This document shows positions 15,978-22,738 of a DNA stretch of 31,015 bases, one piece after another. Each line of letters opens with the position of its first letter. The first letter of the stretch is position 1. The stretch is taken from positions 1 to 31,015 of the forward strand of contig CAMLIT010000042.1 in the NCBI GenBank assembly GCA_946480295.1, read 5' to 3'. The position numbers and the translations under genes are program-made. This DNA is from an uncultured Gemmatimonadota bacterium. GTDB lineage: Bacteria > Gemmatimonadota > Gemmatimonadetes > Gemmatimonadales > Gemmatimonadaceae. The notes beneath the pieces were generated by a model. That model did no database searches and had not been told where the DNA came from. It was given only the letters and a program-made list of their open reading frames with translations.

Positions 15978-17548
15978 GCGGCGTCCGCCTCCTCGATCAG
16001 CCGTCGCAGCGCCTCGACGTCGTACGGCTTCGCCACCACCGCGGCGGGGAAGGGGAGCGCCGCCGCCAGCTGCACGGCGCCCTCCTCGCCCTCCTCGGTC
16101 GAGGCGACGAAGCGGGCCTCGGCGCACCCGGGGAGCGCCCGCAGCGCGCACGCGACCTCCGCGATCCCGGCGCCGAGCGAGGCGTCGCAGATCACCGCGT
16201 CGAAGCTCATCTGCCGGGCGAGCCGCAGCGCCCGCGCCCCCTCGTTCGCCGCGAGCACGGCATGCCCGCGCGACGTGAGGAAGCGCGTGAGAAAGCTGAG
16301 GCTCCGCGGCTCGGCGCCGACGACGAGGACGTCGAGGGGCCGGCTCGCCTGCTCCCCCGCCGCGGCGCGCAGCGAGCGCGCGCGGGGCGAGGCGCGGAGC
16401 GCGGGGAGCCGCACCACGAACCGGGCCCCTCGCGCCCCTCGCGCCGGGGCGCTCTCCACGTGCACGCTCCCCCCGTGCTCCGCCACGATGTGCTCGACGA
16501 CGCTCAGCCCCAGCCCCACCCCCTCCGTCCCCTCCTTCGTCGTCCAGAACGCATCCCAGATCCGCGGCTGCACCTCCTCCGGGATCCCCGGGCCGTTGTC
16601 CTCCACCTCCAGCACCACCGACGAGCCTTCCGGACGCGTGCTCACCACGATCCGCGCCTGCGGGACCTCCGACGCCTCGCCAGGCTCCCCGTCGCGCGGC
16701 TCGTCGAGCATGGAGCGCAGCGCCTGCTCGGCGTTGGCGATGAGGTTCAGCACCACCTGCTCGAGCTGCATCCGGTCGCCGCGCACCGGCGGGATCGCCG
16801 GATCGAGCCGCAGCTCGCAGGCGATGCCGTACGTCTCCAGCGCGTAGCGGCGCGTGCGGAGGATGTAGCCGGCGATGTCGTTGAGGTTCATCGGCGCGCG
16901 GCGCTCGACCTCGCGCGTGCGGGCGAGCGCGAGGAGGTCCTTCACGATCTTCGCCGAGCGGATGGCCTCGTGGTTGATGGTCTCCAGCGCGGCGCGCTCC
17001 TCCTCCGGCCACGCCTTCTTCAGCAGCAGCTGCGCGAATCCCATGATCGCCGCGAGCGGATTGTTCAGCTCGTGCGCGACGCCGGCGAGCGTCGTCCCGA
17101 GAGCGGCCATGCGCTCGGTGCGACGCATGAGCTGATCGTGCCGCTCCCGCTCCGTCACGTCCTCGGCGATCAGCTCCACCGCGCCCGCCGGCGTCGCCGC
17201 CGGCTGCATCGTCACCCGCACCGTGAGCGGGGAGCCGTCGCGCTTTCGCCACCGCGTCTCCACCCACTCGCCCGGCGCCGCGGCCGCGCACGCGTCGAGG
17301 ACGCGTTCGGCCTCCGCCGCCTCGAGGTGGATCGTGCCCAGGTCGCCCGCGGCGAGCAGTCCGGCGGCCTCCGGGTAGCCGAGCATGCGGGCCATCGCCG
17401 GGTTCGCCTCGAGCAGCCGGCCGTCCGTCGCCACGCGGCAGACGGCGTAGGCGGTGCGTTCCACGAGCGCTCGGTATCGCTGCTCCGCGCGGGCGAGTGC
17501 CTGCTCCAGCTCGTCGCGCTTCCTCGTCGAATCGCGTCGGTCGGCCAT
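15974..17548 (-). CDS. PAS-containing hybrid histidine kinase with degenerate receiver domain
   Basis: A 524-residue soluble sensor kinase. It has a short coiled coil (8-30), a PAS domain (about 27-130, YRALVERTAYAVCRVATDGR and AEDVTERER), then HisKA with phospho-acceptor His159 in GVAHELNNPLAAIMG. The ATPase domain has an N-box QLEQVVLNLIANAEQAL, DNGPGIP, TKEGTEGVGLGLSVV and GGSVHVES. The C-terminal receiver (about 400-524) keeps the phospho-acceptor Asp (ICDASLG) and Lys (VAKPYD). However, the acidic pair normally DD in VVDDE is replaced (VLVVGAEP), so Mg binding and phosphorylation are doubtful. There are no membrane spans, so it probably senses a cytoplasmic signal. No DNA-binding response regulator is adjacent. 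It is divergent from the second ECF sigma gene. Confidence 0.9.
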   Translation of the reverse strand: MADRRDSTRKRDELEQALARAEQRYRALVERTAYAVCRVATDGRLLEANPAMARMLGYPEAAGLLAAGDLGTIHLEAAEAERVLDACAAAAPGEWVETRWRKRDGSPLTVRVTMQPAATPAGAVELIAEDVTERERHDQLMRRTERMAALGTTLAGVAHELNNPLAAIMGFAQLLLKKAWPEEERAALETINHEAIRSAKIVKDLLALARTREVERRAPMNLNDIAGYILRTRRYALETYGIACELRLDPAIPPVRGDRMQLEQVVLNLIANAEQALRSMLDEPRDGEPGEASEVPQARIVVSTRPEGSSVVLEVEDNGPGIPEEVQPRIWDAFWTTKEGTEGVGLGLSVVEHIVAEHGGSVHVESAPARGARGARFVVRLPALRASPRARSLRAAAGEQASRPLDVLVVGAEPRSLSFLTRFLTSRGHAVLAANEGARALRLARQMSFDAVICDASLGAGIAEVACALRALPGCAEARFVASTEEGEEGAVQLAAALPFPAAVVAKPYDVEALRRLIEEADAA

Positions 17549-17779
17549 GGCTGTCTTTGGGAGGCGGGAACGGAGTCTGTCGCGGGCGGCGGGCTGGGCT
17601 GTCGCCGCAGGAACGAATGCGCGCCGGCGATGCTTAATGCAAGCGAATCTTCCAGGCGAGCTGCGATGACCCTGCTGTCGTGGGGAGCGTCGGCAGGTCG
17701 CGATCTTCGGGGCGGGCGCCGCGTCTCTGGCGACCGTCGGCGACGGGGCGTATTGTTGGGCCGTCGCCATCCGCCTCAC

Positions 17780-18379
17780 GTGACCTCGCCGCAGACCGCC
17801 CAGGCCGACCGGGACGCCGCCTTCCAGCGCGAAGCGCTCCGGTGGATCGATGATGTCTATCGCTTCGCCCTTTCGCTCACGCGCGATGAGGCGGACGCCG
17901 AGGACATCGTCCAGGACACGTACCTGCGCGCCTACCGGTCCTGGCACACCTACCTCCCCGACAGCGATTGCCGCCGCTGGCTCTTCACGATCTGTCGCAA
18001 CGTCTTCCTGCGTTCGCGCGAGCGCGAGCGCCCCACGGTGGACCTCGAGAGTGCCGACGTCGACGTCCATCGCGCCGGCTCGGTCTACCTCGCGGCGCTC
18101 AACGAGGGGCTCGACGCGATGTTCGCACGCCTCGACCTCGCGCCGGCGATCGCGCAGGCGCTGGGCCGGGTCCCCGAGCCCTTCCGCTCCACGCTCGTCA
18201 TCGTCGACGTGGAGGACCAGTCGTACGAGTCGGCGGCCACGGTCCTCGGCGTCCCGATCGGCACCATCCGCTCGCGGCTCTTCCGCGGGCGACGGCTCAT
18301 GCAGGAGCAGCTGCTCGACTACGCGCGGGACGCCGGCTTTCACACCCCGCACGGCGAGGAGGCCGGCGGAAATGACTGA
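17780..18379 (+). CDS. ECF-type RNA polymerase sigma factor (second unit)
   Basis: A 199-residue sigma-70 family protein. Region 2 reads ALRWIDDVYRFALSLTRDEA, with DIVQDTYLRAYRSW and RRWLFTICRNVFLRSRERER. Region 4 reads LVIVDVEDQSYESAATVLGV followed by PIGTIRSRLFRGRRLMQEQL. The start is uncertain. GTG 17780 is the last usable start before the conserved part, and the frame is open further upstream. The anti-sigma gene starts at 18372, overlapping by 8 bases. The zinc anti-sigma partner and the SigR-like region 4 (YESAATVLGVPIGTIRSRL) suggest a redox-responsive pair of the SigR/RsrA or SigH/RshA kind, which is inference. Confidence 0.88.
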   Translation: MTSPQTAQADRDAAFQREALRWIDDVYRFALSLTRDEADAEDIVQDTYLRAYRSWHTYLPDSDCRRWLFTICRNVFLRSRERERPTVDLESADVDVHRAGSVYLAALNEGLDAMFARLDLAPAIAQALGRVPEPFRSTLVIVDVEDQSYESAATVLGVPIGTIRSRLFRGRRLMQEQLLDYARDAGFHTPHGEEAGGND

Positions 18380-18695
18380 GGTGGACTTCCAGAAGCTGAT
18401 CCCCGCCGACTGCTACGAGCTCCTCCAGCACGTCTGGGATCTCCTCGACGGACAGCTCACCGAGGACAAGCGCGCCGAGCTCGAACGCCACCTCGACGAC
18501 TGCGAGGGGTGCCGGCGCTACACCGCCTTCCAGGAGAGCTTCCTGTCGGCGATGGCGTCGCTCGGCGCGCACCGCGGGGCGCCGGAGTCGCTGCGCGAGC
18601 GCGTCCGGCGCACCCTCGCCGAGGCCGGCTTCAGCGGGAGCCCGCCGCGGGAGCCGGGAAACCCCGCCTCACGGGGGGATGGCTCGTCCCGTTGA
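18372..18695 (+). CDS. Zinc-finger anti-sigma factor (RsrA/ZAS-like)
   Basis: A 107-residue protein starting within the sigma gene. It carries the zinc-associated anti-sigma motif: Cys14 (PADCYELL), then His40-x3-Cys44-x2-Cys47 (RHLDDCEGCRRY). In RsrA-type proteins, oxidation of these Cys residues to a disulfide releases zinc and the sigma factor. There is no transmembrane helix, so it should be cytoplasmic, as RsrA is. The last 40 residues are loosely conserved (SLRERVRRTLAEAGF). The final 65 bases overlap the 3' end of the OsmC-like gene on the other strand. Confidence 0.85.
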   Translation: MTEVDFQKLIPADCYELLQHVWDLLDGQLTEDKRAELERHLDDCEGCRRYTAFQESFLSAMASLGAHRGAPESLRERVRRTLAEAGFSGSPPREPGNPASRGDGSSR

Positions 18696-19119
18696 GCGTG
18701 AGCGTCGTGTGCGTCACGATGTCCGGCGCCAGCGACGCGGCCACCGAGCAGTACTTCTCGAACGAGAGCGCGATCGCGCGCTCGGCGTGCTCCGCCTCGA
18801 TCCCCGCGCCGTCGATCCGGTACTCGATGTCCAGCCGGACCACGCGCCGCGGCGGCGTCGGCCGCCGCTCGGCGGTCACCGTGATCGCGAACCGCTCCAC
18901 CGGCGTGCGTCGTTTGGCGAGGATGTCCACGATGTCCACCCCGGAGCAGCTCGCGACCGCCGCCAGCAGGGTGTCCACGGGACCGGGGGCGACGCGCGCA
19001 TCGGCGTCGATCGTCGCCGTCGGCCCGCCGGGCTTGCCGACCTCGTAGCGCTGCTCGCCCTGCCACACGGCCTGGATCGTCGTCGTCACCGGCTTCGCCG
19101 GGGTCGTCGTCTCGCTCAT
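18631..19119 (-). CDS. OsmC family protein (peroxiredoxin-like)
   Basis: A 162-residue OsmC/Ohr-superfamily protein. The two redox Cys are present: Cys58 in LLAAVASCSGVDIVDIL and Cys124 in LSFEKYCSVAASLAP. The first half has AVWQGEQRYEVGKPGGPTAT. The family reduces organic hydroperoxides with thiol cofactors; this subtype is nearer the YhfA/OsmC group than Ohr. The final 15-20 residues (VRRGFPAPAAGSR) overlap the antisense anti-sigma gene and may be an extension. The ATG at 19117-19119 has GAGAGGA a few bases upstream. It converges with a redox-type sigma/anti-sigma pair, which makes a shared oxidative-stress role plausible but unproven. Confidence 0.88.
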   Translation of the reverse strand: MSETTTPAKPVTTTIQAVWQGEQRYEVGKPGGPTATIDADARVAPGPVDTLLAAVASCSGVDIVDILAKRRTPVERFAITVTAERRPTPPRRVVRLDIEYRIDGAGIEAEHAERAIALSFEKYCSVAASLAPDIVTHTTLTLNGTSHPPVRRGFPAPAAGSR

Positions 19120-19146
19120 CGTCCTCTCGGGATCGGATCTTCGGGG

Positions 19147-19153
19147 AAATGTA
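19147..19153 (-). promoter_or_regulatory. Candidate promoter box TACATTT
   Basis: On the minus strand, TACATTT lies 28 bases upstream of the OsmC start. It matches the TAnnTT(T/G) boxes seen elsewhere in the window. Confidence 0.35.
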
Positions 19154-19199
19154 GCGACCGCTCGCGGCCGTCCGCCGCTGCCACCGGCCGCCGCGGCCC

Positions 19200-19997
19200 T
19201 CACCAGGTGCGCAGCCAGAGCGCGAGGGTCCCGCAGATCGCCCCGAATCCCGCGTATTCCGGCGGCGTCTGCTGCATCGCCGCGTAGAACTCGATCCCCT
19301 CGATGTCGGACGTCCGCCACTCGTCGATGCTCACCGGCGGCTCGTCCCCGCCGGCGGCGAAGACGCGCACACCATCCACGAACACCTGGACGTAGCACGC
19401 GGGCGGATACCCGTCGCCCCCGGACTGCTGCGACACCGTGCCCGGCCCGCGCGACGACGCGATGGCCACCCCGATCCCGCGGCTGTTCCGGTTGAGGATG
19501 ATCCCCGGGATGCGCCGCCGCAGCACCTCGCTGAGCTGGCGATCGTAGGCACCGGCGAGATCGTCGCGCGTGAGGAACCAACCGAGTCCGCGAGCGCGGC
19601 GCCGCTCGAAGTCGGCCATCTTCGCCGCGCCCGGATCGAGCGTGTCTGCCGCGTCGTCGAGGACGAACGACGCCGCGAGCGTGTCGCGCCCCGAGAAGGT
19701 CAGCGTCGTGTCGAGCAGCGCGTAGCCCTCGTGCTGCACGCGGACCGCGTGCGTCCCCGCCGGGATCGCGGCGAGCCGGAACGCGCCCGCCGAGTCGGTC
19801 CGCGCCCGCAGCTTCAACGAATCGATCGCGACCGTCGCATCCTTCAGGTGCTTCTTCGGCGTGATGCCGGCGACGCGCCCCTCGAGCACCGTGGCTCCCT
19901 GCGCCGTGGCCGTCGAGCCGGCGCCCGCCACGAGCCCCGCCAGCAGCAGCACCGCCGCCCGGCTGCACGCCCGCTCCGATCCGGATCTCCTGGTCAT
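19200..19997 (-). CDS. Secreted carboxypeptidase-regulatory-like/TonB-plug-like protein without a barrel
   Basis: A 265-residue exported protein. The signal peptide (AAVLLLAGLVAGAGSTATAQ) is followed by a carboxypeptidase-regulatory-like beta-sandwich (about 35-110: VLEGRVAGITPKKHLKDATV, TDSAGAFRLAAIPAGTHAVR, VQHEGYALLDTTLTF). A C-terminal segment resembles the TonB-receptor plug: EVLRRRIPGIILNRNSRG, CYVQVFVDGVRV, and DIEGIEFYAAMQQTP followed by CGTLALWLRTW. The protein ends where an outer-membrane barrel would begin. The role may be a periplasmic or surface accessory to a TonB system, but this is not established. ATG 19995-19997 overlaps the alpha/beta hydrolase stop, so the two are coupled. 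Confidence 0.72.
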   Translation of the reverse strand: MTRRSGSERACSRAAVLLLAGLVAGAGSTATAQGATVLEGRVAGITPKKHLKDATVAIDSLKLRARTDSAGAFRLAAIPAGTHAVRVQHEGYALLDTTLTFSGRDTLAASFVLDDAADTLDPGAAKMADFERRRARGLGWFLTRDDLAGAYDRQLSEVLRRRIPGIILNRNSRGIGVAIASSRGPGTVSQQSGGDGYPPACYVQVFVDGVRVFAAGGDEPPVSIDEWRTSDIEGIEFYAAMQQTPPEYAGFGAICGTLALWLRTW

Positions 19998-20845
19998 GCG
20001 ATCACCGTCTCCTCTCTGGCCGGGCGCGATGCGGCACCGGCATCCAGCCAGCGCGCGATCTCCGTTGCGGTGAGCTCCCACCGCGGTTCGCGGATCGCCG
20101 CGTGGCCATGTCCCGCCGCCACGTGGAAGCGCGCGCCGTACTTCTCCGCCACCCGCCGCGCGATCCGCGGCGGCAGGAATCGGTCGGCGTCGGCGCCGAT
20201 CACGAGCAACGGGCACCGCACGCCGCGAGGATCCACGCGTACGGCTCCCAGGATCATGTCCCGGCCGGCACGACCGCTGTCCGGCACGAAATGCGAGAAC
20301 GCCTCGCGTCGCTCCTCGGCCGGCACGCAGTTGAGGACGAGGGCCGCGAGGTCGTCGTACGTCGCGGCGACCTCCCGGGAGCGGAGCACCGCCGGGAGGT
20401 AGGGGAGCAGGTGCCGCGCCAACTCCCAGGAGAAGATCGGGATGCCGCGCGGCGGTGCGGGAGAGACGAGCACGGCCGCGGAGACGCTCCCCATCTCGGC
20501 GAGCTTGAGCGCGATCAGGCCGCCCATCGAGTGGCCGAAGACGATCGGCCGGCCGAGCGCCCGCGCGGCATCCGCGGCGTCCTGGATGAACTCGGACATG
20601 CGCACGCGCCCCAGGTCGGCGGTCGGCCGGCTGCCGCAGCGGCCGCGCAGGTTGAGGGCGTAGCAGCGGTAGCCGAGGAGCGAGAAGAACTGTGTGTAGC
20701 ACTCCCATATCCAGGCGGTCGCCAGGTAGCCGTGCACGAAGAGCAAGGGCTCCCGCGTGCCCGCACGCGTGCCCGCACGCGCGCCCGCGCCCGGCGGCGC
20801 CTCGGTGTCCAGCGTCAGTCCTTCGATCGTGATCGTCGTGGCCAT
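19994..20845 (-). CDS. Alpha/beta-fold hydrolase
   Basis: A 283-residue hydrolase with the usual fold. It has an oxyanion segment LLFVHGYLATAWIWE, a nucleophile elbow GHSMGG with Ser106, an acid Asp in LLVIGADADRFLPP, and a catalytic His in AAGHGHAAI. A lid region lies between the nucleophile and the acid. Small-ester, lipid or peptide substrates are all possible. ATG 20843-20845 is chosen because the alternative upstream start adds low-complexity residues. A repeat encoding RAGTRAGTR occupies residues 21-31. The 3' end overlaps the start of the secreted plug-like protein gene (ATGA), and together they form a two-gene operon. Confidence 0.88.
   Translation of the reverse strand: MATTITIEGLTLDTEAPPGAGARAGTRAGTREPLLFVHGYLATAWIWECYTQFFSLLGYRCYALNLRGRCGSRPTADLGRVRMSEFIQDAADAARALGRPIVFGHSMGGLIALKLAEMGSVSAAVLVSPAPPRGIPIFSWELARHLLPYLPAVLRSREVAATYDDLAALVLNCVPAEERREAFSHFVPDSGRAGRDMILGAVRVDPRGVRCPLLVIGADADRFLPPRIARRVAEKYGARFHVAAGHGHAAIREPRWELTATEIARWLDAGAASRPAREETVIA
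20755..20790 (-). repeat. Three 12-bp tandem repeats in the hydrolase N-terminus
   Basis: GCGTGCCCGCAC occurs at 20755 and 20767, and a variant GCGCGCCCGCGC at 20779. They encode an RAGT-type linker before the first hydrolase strand. Confidence 0.7.
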
Positions 20846-20960
20846 CGCGCACCCCGTGCGCCGCCCTGGCGCGGCGCCGCTGTCCCGGTCCCGCGAGCCC
20901 CCCTCCAATCTGTCCTCTGTACCGCCGGGCAGCCATGAGGCGGCCACCGGCTTCGTCGGC

Positions 20961-21251
20961 TCAGCGCTCCAGCTCCTCCCGGAGCTGTCGGAGGATCCGC
21001 GGCCAGACGTGCACGGCGTAGCGGAAGAAGTTCTCGCGCGCCGCGGGGCTCTCGCGGAGGAACGCGGCGAGCCGGCGGTGCCCCTTGAGCGTGTTGCAGG
21101 CGCTACAGGCGGTCACTAAGTTGCCTTCCGAGCGGTCGCCGCCGCGGACCCGCGGCTGCACGTGATCGAGAGTGAGCTCTTCCGGTTCGAACCGCTCCCC
21201 GCAGTAGACGCAGCGGTACTCGTCGCGCTCGAAGATCCGATTCCGCTTCAT
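20961..21251 (-). CDS. HNH endonuclease domain protein (copy 1)
   Basis: A 96-residue protein. It has a zinc ribbon CVYC near residue 14, the HNH core LTLDHVQPRVRGGDRSEGNL, a second CSAC, then NTLKGHRRLAAFL. The C-terminal helix reads ARENFFRYAVHVWPRILRQLREELER. The family cuts DNA with a single metal. Stand-alone small HNH proteins of this kind are common, and no partner methylase or integrase is near. The start MKRNRIFERDEYRC places the fold at the N-terminus, and longer upstream starts add basic low-complexity sequence. A related protein lies at 28120-28413, with the same order of CVYC, LDHV, CxxC, LKG and a terminal NF-YA helix. Confidence 0.82.
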   Translation of the reverse strand: MKRNRIFERDEYRCVYCGERFEPEELTLDHVQPRVRGGDRSEGNLVTACSACNTLKGHRRLAAFLRESPAARENFFRYAVHVWPRILRQLREELER

Positions 21252-21279
21252 GCAAAATCCCCTGTCTTCGCGCCGGCAC

Positions 21280-21564
21280 ATGCTGACCGCGGCTCGCCGA
21301 CTCCTGCTCGAGTCGACCGACGCGCGCGATGTCCCCGTCGACGAGCCTCCGCGCCTGACCCTCAACGCCCTCGAGAAGATCCGTATGTCACGATCCCGCG
21401 AACGCATTCTCTCCAACCTGGACGACATGTACCGCGAAGCGTTCGAGCGGGCGAAGGCGGCCGAAGACCAGGGCCAGATGACGACGCTCGACTTCGCGTA
21501 TCGCCGCGAGCAGCTCTACCTGGAGATCCTGCTGGACATCCGCGACGCGATGGAGCGGCGCTAG
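21280..21564 (+). CDS. Small helical protein of unknown function
   Basis: This ORF ends with a charged helical segment (ILSNLDDMYREAFERAKAAE, MTTLDFAYRREQLYLEILLD). Three in-frame ATGs are possible: 21250, 21280 and 21385. I chose 21280 (94 residues), because GC-rich third codon positions extend at least that far up. ATG 21250 would abut the divergent HNH start, and ATG 21385 would give 59 residues. No known domain or signal peptide is visible. It shares a CTAG at 21561-21564 with the TerC-family gene on the other strand, where each strand reads a TAG stop. Confidence 0.55.
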   Translation: MLTAARRLLLESTDARDVPVDEPPRLTLNALEKIRMSRSRERILSNLDDMYREAFERAKAAEDQGQMTTLDFAYRREQLYLEILLDIRDAMERR

Positions 21565-22586
21565 CCCGCTCGTCGCCCCGCGCGGCCGTTCCGGCCGCGC
21601 TTCAACCAGCGCCGCGCCGTGCGGCCCGCGAAGACCGATCCGGTCTCGCCGGCTGCCGGCGCGGTTTCCTTTGCTCCCTGCGGCCAGATCAGCGACCCGC
21701 CGATCGACACGACGAGCACGCCGAGCACGACGAGCAGCGACACGGCGATGTCGAGATGGAACCAGTGCTGGCCGAGCATCTTCACGCCGACGAAGGTCAG
21801 CACCGCCGCCAGCCCGTACTTCAGCAGGTAGAAGCGGTCCACGACGCTCGCCAGCAGGAAGTACAGCGTGCGCAGGCCGAGCACGGCGAAGATGTTCGAC
21901 GTGAAGACGAGGAAGGGGTCCTGCGTCACGCCGAAGATCGCCGGGATCGAGTCCACGGCGAAGATCAGGTCGGTGAACTCGATCAGCACGAGGACCAGCA
22001 GCAGCGGCGTGGCGAGCCGGCGCCCGTTCTCGACGGTGAAGAAGTGCTTCCCGTGGTACTCCGCGCTCAAGGGCACGAGCTTCCGCACGGCGCGCACGAT
22101 CGGGTTGCGCTCGCCGTCGAACTCCTCGTCCTGCTTGAACACCATCCGGATGCCCGTGACGATGAGCAGCGCGCCGAAGATGTAGATGACCCAGGCGAAG
22201 CGGGCGAGGAGCAGCGCGCCGAGGCCGATGAACACGCCGCGCATGACGAGCGCGCCAAGGATGCCGTAGAACAGCACCCGGTGGTGGCAGATCTTCGGGA
22301 CGCGGAAGTACTCGAAGATCAGCACCATCACGAAGATGTTGTCGACGCTGAGCGACTCCTCGATGACGTAGCCGGTGAGGAAGGTCAGCGCGGGGCCGTG
22401 GCCGTAGATGGCGTAGAGCCCGCCCGCGAAGAGGAGCGCCAGGGCGACCCACACGCCGGTCCAGGCGATCGCCTCGATCGGCCGCACCTCGTGGACCTTG
22501 CGATGGAAGACGCCCAGGTCGAGCGCCAGCATCGCGAGCACGAAGGCGATGAAGCCGATCCAGAACCAGATGGTGGTGGCGATCAA
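21561..22586 (-). CDS. TerC/Alx-family integral membrane protein
   Basis: A 341-residue protein with about nine transmembrane helices. Family signatures include LDLGVFHRK, EESLSVDNIFVMVLIF, ALLIVTGIRMVF, FTDLIFAVDSIPAIFG and SNIFAVLGLRTLYFLL. The conserved acidic residues in the SLSVDN and DLIFAVDSIPA segments are kept. The family is linked to metal (Mn) homeostasis and tellurite resistance. The start is uncertain. TTG 22586 begins just before ATTIWFWIGF, but a CCTCCC repeat lies directly upstream, leaving no ribosome-binding site. GTG 22676 would instead translate the repeat array into a 30-residue extension. It ends on a TAG shared with the small helical gene. Confidence 0.88.
   Translation of the reverse strand: MIATTIWFWIGFIAFVLAMLALDLGVFHRKVHEVRPIEAIAWTGVWVALALLFAGGLYAIYGHGPALTFLTGYVIEESLSVDNIFVMVLIFEYFRVPKICHHRVLFYGILGALVMRGVFIGLGALLLARFAWVIYIFGALLIVTGIRMVFKQDEEFDGERNPIVRAVRKLVPLSAEYHGKHFFTVENGRRLATPLLLVLVLIEFTDLIFAVDSIPAIFGVTQDPFLVFTSNIFAVLGLRTLYFLLASVVDRFYLLKYGLAAVLTFVGVKMLGQHWFHLDIAVSLLVVLGVLVVSIGGSLIWPQGAKETAPAAGETGSVFAGRTARRWLKRGRNGRAGRRAG
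21580..21600. terminator. GC hairpin at the 3' end of the TerC-family gene, weak terminator candidate
   Basis: GCGCGGCC (21580-21587) and GGCCGCGC (21593-21600) can pair around a five-base loop. It lies just after the small plus-strand gene and inside the TerC C-terminal codons. Only TT follows on the plus strand, so a terminator role is weak. Confidence 0.2.
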
Positions 22587-22645
22587 GAGGGAGGCGGGAG
22601 GAGGGAGGCGGGAGGCGTTGGGGACGAGGGACGAGGGACGCGTGG
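22587..22645 (+). repeat. GGGAGGC/GGGACGA heptamer array at the TerC-family 5' end
   Basis: GGAGGCGGGAGGAGGGAGGCGGGAGGC-type units are followed by GGGGACGAGGGACGAGGGACGCGTGG ending at 22645. It overlaps the possible N-terminal extension of the TerC-family gene. The terminal GGGACGCGTGG also occurs at 6414 and 30869. Confidence 0.85.
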
Positions 22646-22738
22646 AGAAGACGCCTTCCGCTACCGCGGCGGGCACGGCACCTTCAGCCAGCCTCCCGAA
22701 ATCTACCGGGCTCGCGGCGTCCCTGACGATCCCATTCC

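Noticed and set aside
15008..18379. 1123-codon plus-strand open frame through CDF, kinase and sigma genes
   Set aside because: Only its last 200 codons (the sigma factor) show conserved motifs; the rest is a shadow of the kinase and transporter genes.
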